Positions 1 through 7,784 of a stretch of DNA of 64,000 nt are shown here, piece by piece. Both the position numbers and the translations under genes were made by a program. This stretch comes from Endozoicomonas sp. G2_2 (lineage in GTDB: Bacteria; Pseudomonadota; Gammaproteobacteria; Nevskiales; Salinisphaeraceae): positions 1 to 64,000 of the forward strand of contig NZ_JAGHQU010000015.1 of NCBI RefSeq assembly GCF_017744135.1. The letters are read 5' to 3'. Numbering within the stretch: position 1 is the stretch's first letter; the number at the start of each line of letters is the position of its first letter. The notes beneath the pieces were generated by a model. It worked only from the letters and a program-made list of their open reading frames with translations. It had not been told where the DNA came from and ran no database searches.

Positions 1-293
1 CCTGTCGTTGGCAGGCCATTCGTTACTCCTTTCGTCATTCACGGCTAATGAATTCCAACGAAAGGATAGCGGGTGGCCTGTCACCTTTCCGGCTCAGGCC
101 AATTTACAGAACGAATGGTGCACTCCCCGCGTTCAAGTTCGCTAAATACGCCCATCGATATCTGGCCGACTTCCAATATCGGTTCAACCACCGATACGAC
201 CTGAGGCGCATGCTGGGCCAACTCATCCAACACGCCAGTCGCAGCAAGCGCTGGCCGGAATCGCGGCTGCGAGCTGCTGAGTTTCGGGGCTAA
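1..293 (+). pseudogene. IS1595-family transposase, C-terminal remnant
   Basis: The reading frame is open from the window edge and ends at a TAA at 291. The last ~50 residues contain the segment YLADFQYRFNHRYDL, which resembles the end of ISXO2/IS1595-type transposases (aromatic-rich YLxxFxxRFNRR followed by a short tail). No DDE catalytic core is visible here, so this is at most a 3' fragment, either truncated by decay or continuing left of the window. It is a different lineage from the intact IS1595 element 130 bp downstream. Family assignment is from memory of the tail motif only. Confidence 0.5.
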
Positions 294-430
294 TCAAGAC
301 AACACATACCCGCACAAGGCGATGAAAATGCGCTCAACGCGGAATTTTTGACAGGATCATGCAAACGAGAACGCGCATTTTCAGTTTTATAGGGGCAACT
401 CCAATCGGCGCACTAAGATTTTGGGGCTGT

Positions 431-453
431 CCTAGATAACGCGCTTATCTAGG
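431..453. other. Palindrome inside the left end of the IS
   Basis: CCTAGATAA, a five-base CGCGC spacer, then TTATCTAGG form a perfect 9-bp inverted repeat. It overlaps the left terminal repeat and lies just upstream of the transposase start at 462. It could be a transposase-binding site or a hairpin limiting transposase expression. The function is inferred; only the symmetry is seen. Confidence 0.6.
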
Positions 454-461
454 AGGGTCCG

Positions 462-1112
462 ATGCGTAAAAGTCGATTGAGCTGGTACAAACAAGAGCGC
501 CTGATCGAGCACTTTGTGGCGGGCACGACAGCGCGAACCGCGGCGGCGCTTGTCGGCGTTAATCGGAATACAGCAGCTTACTATGTCCAACGGCTTCGCC
601 AGTTGATCATGGCCACCTTGCTTGATGCGGCACCCTTTGCCGGCGAGGTGGAAATCGACGAGAGTTATTTCGGCGGCAAGCGCAAAGGCAAACGGGGCCG
701 TGGTGCAGCCGGCAAGGTGCCGGTGTTCGGCTTGCTAAAGCGTGGTGGCAAGGTCTACGCGCAGATCATCCCCAACGCCCAGACGCGCACACTGATGCCA
801 ATCATTGAGGCTCGAGTGCAGCCAGACAGTATTGTCTACACCGACAGCCTATCGAGCTACGACGTGCTGGATGTATCGGCGTTTCGCCACTACCGCATCA
901 ACCATTCGGATCGCTTTGTCGACCGGCAGAATCATATCAACGGTATTGAGAACTTCTGGAACCAGGCCAAGCGGCATCTGCGCAAATTCAATGGGATACC
1001 CGCCGAGCACTTCCCGCTGTTTCTCAAGGAATGCGAATGGCGTTTCAACAACCCGGACCCAAGGCTTCAGCTCAAACAACTAAAACAATGGGTTAGGAAA
1101 AACTTGAACTAG
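462..1112 (+). CDS. IS1595-family transposase
   Basis: This 216-residue DDE transposase moves the element that contains it. Residues 1-50 form a small helix-turn-helix-like DNA-binding region. The catalytic core follows, with candidate acidic residues Asp66 (EIDESYFGG), Asp128 (YTDSL) and Glu163 (HINGIENFWNQAK). The EIDESYFGG(K)RKGKRGRG stretch is characteristic of the IS1016/IS1595 group, as is the short total length. The ATG follows an AGGAGG ribosome-binding site at 451-456. There is no frameshift or internal stop, so the enzyme is probably functional. Confidence 0.93.
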   Translation: MRKSRLSWYKQERLIEHFVAGTTARTAAALVGVNRNTAAYYVQRLRQLIMATLLDAAPFAGEVEIDESYFGGKRKGKRGRGAAGKVPVFGLLKRGGKVYAQIIPNAQTRTLMPIIEARVQPDSIVYTDSLSSYDVLDVSAFRHYRINHSDRFVDRQNHINGIENFWNQAKRHLRKFNGIPAEHFPLFLKECEWRFNNPDPRLQLKQLKQWVRKNLN

Positions 1113-1137
1113 TTATCTAGGACAGCCCCAAGATTTT

Positions 1138-1520
1138 TCGCATAAAAGCGCACACCTACCGTACCGGAGTGGCAAGCGCGCGTGCAGACGGCCTAAAGAG
1201 CCCATGGCAGGTACCGCACCGCATAACACGCTTAATTCGGTGTCTTTCGAACCAGGGGCTTGCAGCCATGAAGGCCGGGTATTCTTGGATTTGAACTCTA
1301 TTTTGAAAGGGCCCGGCGACCGTACTTTCCTCTGTCCCGAACCGCTGCACCTGATGCACGCCGTCAAAAGAGCGGTACCCGATCAACTCATTATCCCTCA
1401 GCGGCTACCCGAAAACGGCTCTGCGCCAACCTATAGTGCGGCCATAGAGGAAATCGCCAAGCTTTCCCGCCGAACCGCACTAAAGCGGCCAATAGTTTGA
1501 CAGTCTCAAGGAGCGCGGGT
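1138..1520. other. Gene-poor interval between IS and tetR
   Basis: Open frames exist on both strands (for example 1204-1500 on the plus strand), but none has a recognisable domain or a convincing ribosome-binding site. The stretch is bounded by a fresh IS insertion and is probably degenerate. Its right end must hold the promoter of the tetR operon. Confidence 0.5.
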
Positions 1521-1546
1521 ACTCATATGATGAACATCATACGAGT
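1521..1546. promoter_or_regulatory. Palindromic operator upstream of tetR
   Basis: The arms ACTC-a-TATGATG and CATCATA-c-GAGT flank a central AA. Eleven of thirteen pairs are symmetric, and the core TATGATG-AA-CATCATA is perfect over its arms. The site ends 6 bp before the TTG start of the TetR-family gene. This position and symmetry fit an autoregulatory TetR operator. Seen: the symmetry. Inferred: that this TetR binds it. Confidence 0.75.
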
Positions 1547-1552
1547 TTCACT

Positions 1553-2161
1553 TTGCCCCAGCGCGACGCTCAAAAGCAGAAAACACGCCGACAGATCGTT
1601 GCGGCTGCGGCGCGGCTGATTCGGGAACGCGGCCCTGCGGCGGTTCGCGTTGCCGATGTCATGTGGGCAACCGGGCTGACGCACGGTGGCTTCTATGCCC
1701 ATTTTGGCAGCCGCGAAGCGCTATTGGCCGAAGCTCTGGCTAGCGCAACCGCATATCGCGAACATTGGCTGAACATAGCCGGCGCGACGAACGAAGCCGA
1801 CTGGGTCGCAGGCATTGCCCGACGCTATCTGAGCACGACCCATCGACGGCAGCCGGGCGCAGGCTGCCCCTACCCAGAAGCACTGGCCGAGACCAGCCGC
1901 GCCGGCGGCGCGTTGCGCGAATCGCTGCAGGTCGAGTTACGCCACACTTTCGATCGCATGCAGGAAGGCTTAGGTGACGCGCCAAACGGCATGTCGGCCG
2001 ATGCCAGGGCGCGATCGCTGCTGGCCCTGTTCGTCGGTGCAATGCAACTGGCCCGCGCCTTCGACGACGATGCAGAAGCCGACGCCATTCTCGACGCCGC
2101 CCGCGCGTTCGCCGCGCCCGCGACGCCTCACGCGACCAACCATGCCGGAACCGGAGATTGA
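1553..2161 (+). CDS. TetR/AcrR-family transcriptional regulator
   Basis: This 202-residue one-component repressor probably controls the dehalogenase operon that follows 1 bp after its stop. Residues 10-57 form the TetR helix-turn-helix: basic start KTRRQIVAAAARLIRERG, then VADVMWATGLTHGGFYAHF. The helical C-terminal half is the ligand-binding region, and GCPYPEALAE near residue 105 resembles the C-terminal domain of the AcrR/NemR-like branch. No in-frame ATG exists nearby; TTG at 1553 is the best start and places the gene right behind the palindrome at 1521-1546, which argues for autoregulation. The ligand is unknown; a halogenated substrate or product is a reasonable guess. Confidence 0.85.
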   Translation: MPQRDAQKQKTRRQIVAAAARLIRERGPAAVRVADVMWATGLTHGGFYAHFGSREALLAEALASATAYREHWLNIAGATNEADWVAGIARRYLSTTHRRQPGAGCPYPEALAETSRAGGALRESLQVELRHTFDRMQEGLGDAPNGMSADARARSLLALFVGAMQLARAFDDDAEADAILDAARAFAAPATPHATNHAGTGD

Positions 2162-2162
2162 C

Positions 2163-3041
2163 ATGAGCACACCCGCTGCCAACGACCCACATCCACGCCA
2201 AACGACGGACGTGCTCGATTCACACGTGCGTTATGTCGATGTCGGCAGCGGCGCGCCGGTCGTGTTTCTGCACGGCAACCCGACCTCGTCCTATCTCTGG
2301 CGCAACGTGATCCCGCCGGTGCTCGAGCAGGGTCGCTGCCTGGCGCCAGACCTCATCGGCATGGGCGAAAGCGGCGCCAGCACCGAAGGCCGATACGGGT
2401 TCGCGGATCATGCCCGCTATCTCGATGCCTGGTTCGATGCCGTACTGCCGGACGAGGACGTCACACTGGTACTGCACGACTGGGGCGGCGGGCTAGGCTT
2501 CGACTGGGCGCGGCGCCATGCCGAGCGCGTGCGCGCGATCGTCTATATGGAAACCATCGTCTGCCCGGTGAGCTGGGACGACTGGCCGGACGACGCGCGC
2601 GGCATCTTCCAGGCGTTTCGCTCCGACAAGGGCGAAGATCTCATCCTGGAACGCAACTTCTTCGTCGAACGTGTCCTGCCCTCGTCCGTGTTGCGCGAGC
2701 TCAGCAACGCCGAACTCGAACGCTATCGCGCGCCCTACACGGAACCCGGCGAATCCCGTCGGCCGACCTTGACCTGGCCGCGCGAGATCCCGATCGACGG
2801 CACGCCCGCACCGATGGTCGAAATCGTGTCCGCCTACGACCGCTGGCTGGAGGGTAGCGACGTGCCCAAACTGTTCATCAATGCCGAGCCGGGGTCGATT
2901 CTCACCGGTCCACAGCGCGACTATTGCCGCAGCTGGCCTAACCAGGAGGAGATCACCGTCGCCGGTTCGCATTTCATCCAGGAAGACAGCCCGGACGAGA
3001 TAGGCCACGCCATCGCCGATTTTCTGACCCGCGTTCGCTAA
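2163..3041 (+). CDS. dhaA: Haloalkane dehalogenase (DhaA/LinB type)
   Basis: This cytoplasmic alpha/beta-hydrolase (292 aa; DhaA has 293) hydrolyses carbon-halogen bonds to give an alcohol and halide. The full catalytic set is visible in the DhaA spacing: nucleophile Asp106 in LVLHDWGGGLGF, halide-stabilising Trp107 and Asn39 (HGNPTSSYLWRN), acid Glu130 (YMETI) and base His270 (GSHFIQED). The Asn/Asp-Trp/Glu/His pattern is that of subfamily II. ATG 2163 sits 1 bp after the tetR stop with a CCGGAG site upstream; a longer in-frame opening that overlaps tetR is rejected. It is the first enzyme of a TetR-led operon. The natural substrate cannot be read from sequence. Confidence 0.92.
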   Translation: MSTPAANDPHPRQTTDVLDSHVRYVDVGSGAPVVFLHGNPTSSYLWRNVIPPVLEQGRCLAPDLIGMGESGASTEGRYGFADHARYLDAWFDAVLPDEDVTLVLHDWGGGLGFDWARRHAERVRAIVYMETIVCPVSWDDWPDDARGIFQAFRSDKGEDLILERNFFVERVLPSSVLRELSNAELERYRAPYTEPGESRRPTLTWPREIPIDGTPAPMVEIVSAYDRWLEGSDVPKLFINAEPGSILTGPQRDYCRSWPNQEEITVAGSHFIQEDSPDEIGHAIADFLTRVR

Positions 3042-3054
3042 ACCGGAGCATCCA

Positions 3055-3846
3055 ATGACCGACAGTGTGTTGACCAATCTCGAAGACGGCGTATTAACGG
3101 TCACGCTCAATCGCCCGAAGGCGCTCAACGCGCTGAATCAAGATCTCGCCATCGGCCTGCGAGATGCGATCGCCCAGGCGACGGACGACGACAATGTGTG
3201 CTGCGTGGTGATCCGTGGCGACAAGCACTTCATGGCCGGCGGCGATATCGCCGAGTTCTCCAGCCTGCTGGACGAAACGCCCGAGTCGAAACGCGAGCAC
3301 TTCGAGAGGTTCATCGGCGGAGCACACCAGATCATCACCGGCATCCGGCAGTTGCCCAAGCCGGTGCTCGCCTGCACGACCGGCGCGGTCGCCGGCTTCG
3401 GCCTCAGCCTGATGCTGGCCTGCGATCTGGCGATCGCCACTCACGAAACCATGTTCACGCTGGCCTATATCAATCTCGGCACCAGCCCCGACGGCGGCTC
3501 CACCTACGCCCTGCCCCGTACCGTGGGCGCCAAGCGAGCTGCAGAGATCGCCTTTCTTGGCGGCCGTTTCAAGGCCGATCGCGCGCTGGAACTGGGACTG
3601 ATCAACTGGGTGGTCGATGCCAACACGCTGAACACCGAGACCGCCGCGATCACGAAGCGGCTCGTCGAGGCACCGGGCGCAGCGCTTGGCCGAACCAAGG
3701 CGCTGCTCGCCCAGTCATTGAACACCACGCTCGAACAACAGCTGGCGGACGAAGCGACAAACTTTGCAGCCAGCGCCAGCGAGGATGACTTCAGCGAAGG
3801 CGTGCGTGCCTTTCTGGACAAGAGAAAACCGGCCTTTGATCGATGA
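3055..3846 (+). CDS. Enoyl-CoA hydratase/isomerase (crotonase) family protein
   Basis: This 263-residue crotonase-fold protein acts on an acyl-CoA thioester. The oxyanion-hole segments are present: HFMAGGDIAEF at ~58-68 and AVAGFGLSLMLACDLAIA at ~111-128. At the position where hydratases carry a catalytic Glu there is LGTSPDGGS, with Asp146. An acid in this PD context is typical of isomerase-type members such as PaaG, so double-bond isomerisation is more likely than hydration. It starts 13 bp after the dehalogenase stop with a CGGAG site, so the two are cotranscribed. Its role beside a dehalogenase suggests downstream processing of an activated acid; this is inference. Confidence 0.8.
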   Translation: MTDSVLTNLEDGVLTVTLNRPKALNALNQDLAIGLRDAIAQATDDDNVCCVVIRGDKHFMAGGDIAEFSSLLDETPESKREHFERFIGGAHQIITGIRQLPKPVLACTTGAVAGFGLSLMLACDLAIATHETMFTLAYINLGTSPDGGSTYALPRTVGAKRAAEIAFLGGRFKADRALELGLINWVVDANTLNTETAAITKRLVEAPGAALGRTKALLAQSLNTTLEQQLADEATNFAASASEDDFSEGVRAFLDKRKPAFDR

Positions 3847-3898
3847 CATGCATGCCAACGGCCTTGACGCTCGGCAACGACCACGCGCGGAAATATAG

Positions 3899-4657
3899 AT
3901 GAGCAACGAAACCGCGGTGATCATCGGCGTGGGCGAACGCCAGGGACTCGGTGCGGCAGTGGCGATCAAAGCCGCGGCCGAAGGCATGCATGTCTTCGTC
4001 GCAGGCCGGACCCGCGCAAAGCTCGATCGGATCGTGGCGCTGATCGAAAAAGAAGGCGGTCGCGTCACAGCCGTCATTACCGATAGCACACAGCCCGGTG
4101 ATATCGAGCACCTGTTCGCTTGCGCGGTCGACACCGGCCAGCCGCTCCGTCTCGTCGTCTACAACGTCGGCCGCAACCTGCCGGCGCCCTTCCTGGACAC
4201 CACGCGCCGACTGGTGGAAGACCATTGGCGGCACTGCACGCTCGGCGGGTTCCTCGCCGGCCAGGCAGCAGTTCGCGCCATGCTCGATCAGAATCCCGAC
4301 AGCAATCGCTGCAGGGGCACGATTCTGTATACCGGCGCCAGTGCGTCGCTGCGCGGCAAGCCGCTGTTCGCAGGCTTTGCCTCGGCCAAGGCGGCATTAC
4401 GCGCGCTGGCGCAATCCATGGCGCGCGAGTTCGGCCCCGAGGGTATCCATGTCGGCCACATAGTGATCGATGGCGTCGTCGACGGCGCGCTGGTTCGCAG
4501 CATCGGCACCCTCGGCAAACTCATCCTGCGCCAGAAAGGCAGCGACGGCGCGCTGTTGCCCGATGAAGTGGCACGCAGCTTCTGGGCCGTGCACCGGCAA
4601 CCGCCTTCGGCTTGGACACACGAACTCGATCTTCGCCCATACCGGGAATCCTTCTAG
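3899..4657 (+). CDS. SDR-family protein lacking the catalytic Tyr (copy 1)
   Basis: This 252-residue Rossmann-fold short-chain dehydrogenase-like protein has a modified nucleotide-binding motif at the N-terminus (GVGERQGLG, residues 10-18) and YNVG at 88-91. Ser148 is present in TGASAS, but the YxxxK motif reads F160-ASA-K164, so the general acid Tyr is Phe. This matches the SDR_c10-type subgroup, in which Phe replaces the active-site Tyr and the nearby Lys is kept. It is a tandem paralogue of the next gene (shared TGASASLRGK and GIHV-H-VIDG). Either catalysis differs or it is a binding or partner subunit. It lies in the dehalogenase operon, 52 bp behind the crotonase gene. Confidence 0.82.
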   Translation: MSNETAVIIGVGERQGLGAAVAIKAAAEGMHVFVAGRTRAKLDRIVALIEKEGGRVTAVITDSTQPGDIEHLFACAVDTGQPLRLVVYNVGRNLPAPFLDTTRRLVEDHWRHCTLGGFLAGQAAVRAMLDQNPDSNRCRGTILYTGASASLRGKPLFAGFASAKAALRALAQSMAREFGPEGIHVGHIVIDGVVDGALVRSIGTLGKLILRQKGSDGALLPDEVARSFWAVHRQPPSAWTHELDLRPYRESF

Positions 4658-4668
4658 GACAGGCCCTG

Positions 4669-5469
4669 ATGTTCACCACGATTGCCAAACGGCTGGTTCG
4701 GGACCGTATCGACGCGTTCCGGCCCATGCCCGAAGACGACCGCCCGCTCGCCGCGATCGTATTCGGCGCCGGCGCACCATCCGGGGTGGGCGGCGCCGTC
4801 GCGCAACGTATAGCCGCCCACGGCATGCGCGTCTATGTAACCGGCCGCAACGCTGAAAAGATCAAGGCGACCGCCACCACGCTGGGCGACATCGGCGGCG
4901 ACGTCATCGGCCTGACCGTAGATGCGGCAGACGAGCACGCGATCACGGCTGCCTTCGAGCGGGTGGCGGCCGACGGCCATGCCGTCGATCTGGTGGTACA
5001 CAATGTCGGCACGAACCGGCCGCAAGCCTTTCTCAAGACCACCGCGCACACACTCGAGGAGCGCTGGCGCAACGACTGCCTCTCCGGTTTCTTTATCGCC
5101 CAACAGGCGTTGCAACGGATGAAGCCTCGTGGCCGCGGCACGCTGATCTTCACCGGCGCCTCGGCCTCGCTTCGTGGCAAGGCCAATTTCGCCGCCTTCG
5201 CATCGGCCAAGGCCGGCCTGCGCAGTCTCGCCCAAGCACTGGCGCGAGAGTTTGGCCCCACGGGCATTCATGTGGCGCATGTCGTCATCGACGGCCTGGT
5301 CGACGGCGATCGCCTGCGCACGCTTGCGCCGCAATGGCTGGAATCACGCGGCGAAAACGGTGCGCTCGACCCGGCGGCTATCGCCGAAAATTACTGGATG
5401 CTCTATCAACAGCAGCGCAGTGCCTGGACTCACGAACTCGACTTGCGGCCGCACGACGAGGCCTGGTGA
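4669..5469 (+). CDS. SDR-family protein lacking the catalytic Tyr (copy 2)
   Basis: This 266-residue paralogue of the preceding gene starts 11 bp after it; AGGACA precedes ATG 4669, so the longer in-frame opening from 4612 is not used. The N-terminal extension (~residues 1-27) is absent from copy 1. The nucleotide-binding motif is GAGAPSGVGG (33-42), followed by HNVG (111-114), TGASAS, and F177-ASA-K181 in place of YxxxK. Retention of the same Tyr-to-Phe change in both copies indicates a conserved trait, not decay. The pair may form a hetero-oligomer. It is the last gene of the dehalogenase operon. Confidence 0.82.
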   Translation: MFTTIAKRLVRDRIDAFRPMPEDDRPLAAIVFGAGAPSGVGGAVAQRIAAHGMRVYVTGRNAEKIKATATTLGDIGGDVIGLTVDAADEHAITAAFERVAADGHAVDLVVHNVGTNRPQAFLKTTAHTLEERWRNDCLSGFFIAQQALQRMKPRGRGTLIFTGASASLRGKANFAAFASAKAGLRSLAQALAREFGPTGIHVAHVVIDGLVDGDRLRTLAPQWLESRGENGALDPAAIAENYWMLYQQQRSAWTHELDLRPHDEAW

Positions 5470-5474
5470 ATCCG

Positions 5475-5508
5475 GCTCCCCACGGCGGAAGTCAACGCCG
5501 TGGGGAGC
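5475..5508. terminator. Strong hairpin between convergent genes
   Basis: GCTCCCCACGGCG (5475-5487) and CGCCGTGGGGAGC (5496-5508) form a perfect 13-bp stem with an 8-base loop, 6 bp after the SDR stop. There is no T-run, so it is a terminator-like or mRNA-stabilising hairpin, not a canonical intrinsic terminator. Confidence 0.55.
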
Positions 5509-5593
5509 GGCCTGTCCCATGCTCACACCACCGGATACCGGCACGCACGCGGGAGCGTCGCCCGCAACCCGATCGACGAGTTTCGTTCCGGAC

Positions 5594-7459
5594 TCAGTCC
5601 GCCATCAGCGGCAGCGCGACGCTGCCCGACAGTTCGACCGAGGCCGGAATTTTGTTGAAACTCAGGAAGTACTGATTGTGAAAACCGTATGCCATGAGAT
5701 AAACAGTATCGCCGGTTTCGAGACGGGTCGAAACACCCACCAGTTCCTGTTCATAGACGCCGTCGTCGTTGCCGCGTAGCGGCGCGATCTGTTCGTTGAT
5801 CAGCTGTGTTTGCGACGCACCGGCCCGTCGCACGCCCAAGCCCACGAACAGAATAGGGTCGGGCGCCGCGGAGTCGACCAGCAGCTCCGCAGTTGGAATC
5901 CCGGCCAGCGTCATCGGCTCCGACACCGTGAACAGCTGAATTTCGCGTGCTGGCGCAGTGAGTTCCGCCAATAACTCCGGCGGCAGAACCTGCAGCACGT
6001 CGTTGGTGAGAATATTGGCGATATCGGCCGGATTGGTGAGCAGATTGCTGAGTATCGAGAGCAGATTCTCGACGGTCATGCCCAGTGCACGGACGACCGT
6101 CTGCAGCAGTCCGTCACCCAGCCCCTGCAACACCTGCACGACCGTTTCGACCACCGGCCCGGTCGTCATGGAGGTCGGCGTAATTGTATAGGCGTCGCCA
6201 CCTATCGGGATCTCGTCGGTGACGATGCCGTGGGTATCGTCCTGTACGAAGCAGTTCTGGTCGATGGGTGGCTCAGCCGGCATGGCGCGCAGCTTCTCGT
6301 CGAGGAAGGTGATCATGCGCTCGGAGGTCGCGTAGGTGGTTTCGCCGCAGGTGACTTCCGGGTCGAGATCGAAGCCGAAGGCATCCTGCACGGCCTGGAA
6401 CAACGGCAGGATATGGCCGGTACGCTGGGCGAGCAATCGCACGTCGTTGCCGGCTGCGCGCAGGCACTGCGCGTTGCGCACGGCCTCGTTGAGATTGAAC
6501 AGCGTGTCGTTGACGCCCTGAACCAGGAACGCATCCACCCGGGGTACGCCTTCGGCGGCACGCATATTCTCGCAGAAGGCATTGAGACCATTGCCGCGCA
6601 CTTCATCGATCACGTCGTCGGAAATGTTGCCCAACTGAGCCTGGAGTAAGCCTTCGTAGAGGAACGGATCGAGAGCGCCCTGGGAGCCGGTCACGCCGAG
6701 CAGAATCAGCAGATCGAGCCAGACGGTCTTGGGCACCTCGTTCGGCGCCAGACTGTAAGGCAGTGCGTACCAGGTCGCGGCCGGTACGAGAGCGTCGAAA
6801 CGTGGGTCCACGCCGGCGCCCACGAGTTGGAAACCACCGCCATACGACAATCCCAGTGCGCCAACCACCGGATCGCCTTGGCGATAGGCCAGGTGATCCC
6901 CCAGATTGGCCTCGGCATAGTCAAGTACGGCGCGGATATCGCGGCCCTCGAAATCGGGATTCTCGACCATCACTCTGCCGCCAGTTTCGCCGAAGCCGCG
7001 CTGATCGAAGCTGATCACGAAATAACCCGCCCGCCAGGCGTTGCGGGTGGCCAGGTCGGACGCATTGGCATCGTCCGCAACGTCCTCGAGGCTGGTCAGC
7101 CGACTGCCGCCGAAGCCGTGGCTGTGCACGATCAGCGGCGCGCATTCGCCTTCGGCCAGATCGGGCGTGAAGACCGTCATCGCGACGTCGATGGTATCGC
7201 CGTCGAGGTCGGTGGACTGCGTCACCACGTCGGCGCTGCCCGCCTGTAGAGCCGGCGCGTCTTCGGCGCAGAGCATCGGCGCCATGCCCGGCGGTGTCGG
7301 TTCGCCATCGTCGCCACCATCTGCGTCGCCGACCCCGCTCTGGGCGCCGGAGCGATCGGCCAGGGTCACGTTGCCGTCGTCGCTACAGCCCGGTAACAAC
7401 AAAACAGCCAGCACCAGGGCGAGACACGCCAACCCGGTATGTGTAGTCGATCGATTCAT
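5594..7459 (-). CDS. Secreted lipoprotein hydrolase, S15/CocE-like
   Basis: This 621-residue exported alpha/beta hydrolase begins with a signal peptide ending in the lipobox LLPGC (Cys25), predicting a lipid-anchored envelope protein. An acidic linker (~27-60) follows, then the catalytic domain: HSHGFGG (~112-118), FDQRGFGETGG, nucleophile Ser205 in GLSYGG, probable acid Asp318 (GVNDTLF) and His349 (RTGHI). The C-terminal ~200 residues resemble the jelly-roll domain that follows the hydrolase domain in X-Pro dipeptidyl-peptidase/CocE proteins. The substrate could be an ester or a peptide. It stands alone, convergent with the dehalogenase operon. Confidence 0.75.
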   Translation of the reverse strand: MNRSTTHTGLACLALVLAVLLLPGCSDDGNVTLADRSGAQSGVGDADGGDDGEPTPPGMAPMLCAEDAPALQAGSADVVTQSTDLDGDTIDVAMTVFTPDLAEGECAPLIVHSHGFGGSRLTSLEDVADDANASDLATRNAWRAGYFVISFDQRGFGETGGRVMVENPDFEGRDIRAVLDYAEANLGDHLAYRQGDPVVGALGLSYGGGFQLVGAGVDPRFDALVPAATWYALPYSLAPNEVPKTVWLDLLILLGVTGSQGALDPFLYEGLLQAQLGNISDDVIDEVRGNGLNAFCENMRAAEGVPRVDAFLVQGVNDTLFNLNEAVRNAQCLRAAGNDVRLLAQRTGHILPLFQAVQDAFGFDLDPEVTCGETTYATSERMITFLDEKLRAMPAEPPIDQNCFVQDDTHGIVTDEIPIGGDAYTITPTSMTTGPVVETVVQVLQGLGDGLLQTVVRALGMTVENLLSILSNLLTNPADIANILTNDVLQVLPPELLAELTAPAREIQLFTVSEPMTLAGIPTAELLVDSAAPDPILFVGLGVRRAGASQTQLINEQIAPLRGNDDGVYEQELVGVSTRLETGDTVYLMAYGFHNQYFLSFNKIPASVELSGSVALPLMAD

Positions 7460-7603
7460 GGATGGCCCCTCGTTATGTTTCTTTTATGAGTGGAGACTTT
7501 TCTGGCCCGTCATGCCACCAGACGAAAATTACAGTGGGTCAGACGTCGCCTTGATCAATATCGGTCACTTATAGCTATCTATATCATGTAGTACGTTATT
7601 AGC

Positions 7604-7681
7604 GCTTGCACAGGCAAGCAAATCCCTGTTGACGGCCGGTCCGCGCTCAGATGGGCCTGTTTCCAACAGGGTGAACCGGCC
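7604..7681. other. Interleaved inverted repeats (pseudoknot-like), intergenic
   Basis: A small hairpin, GCTTGC-acag-GCAAGC (7604-7619), is followed by two interleaved complementary pairs: CCCTGTTG (7624-7631) with CAACAGGG (7664-7671), and GGCCGGT (7634-7640) with ACCGGCC (7675-7681). The order a-b-a'-b' is that of an H-type pseudoknot. It lies between the SpoIIAA-like gene and the lipoprotein gene, both on the minus strand. It could be a 5' leader structure of the lipoprotein gene, a terminator or chance. Confidence 0.35.
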
Positions 7682-7784
7682 AACGGGCCGGATCCCGATA
7701 CACAGAACTTAAACCACTTCAGCCCTGCGCAATCCAATCACGCGCCTGCTGTTCTTCCTCGAGCTTGAACACGCGGCGTTCTAT

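Larger units (their letters stand above)
423..1129 (+). mobile_element. Complete IS1595-family insertion sequence (IS1016-like), 707 bp
   Basis: Perfect 18-bp terminal inverted repeats lie at 423-440 (GGGGCTGTCCTAGATAAC) and 1112-1129. They are flanked by an 8-bp direct duplication, AAGATTTT, at 415-422 and 1130-1137. An 8-bp duplication is what the IS1595 family makes. One full-length transposase gene fills the element, and its stop codon overlaps the right repeat. Perfect ends and an intact duplication indicate a recent insertion. No disrupted gene is recognisable in the flanks. Confidence 0.95.

Noticed and set aside
1204-1500. 98-codon frame between the IS and tetR
   Set aside because: No ribosome-binding site, no similarity and a competing open frame on the other strand; the region is probably degenerate.
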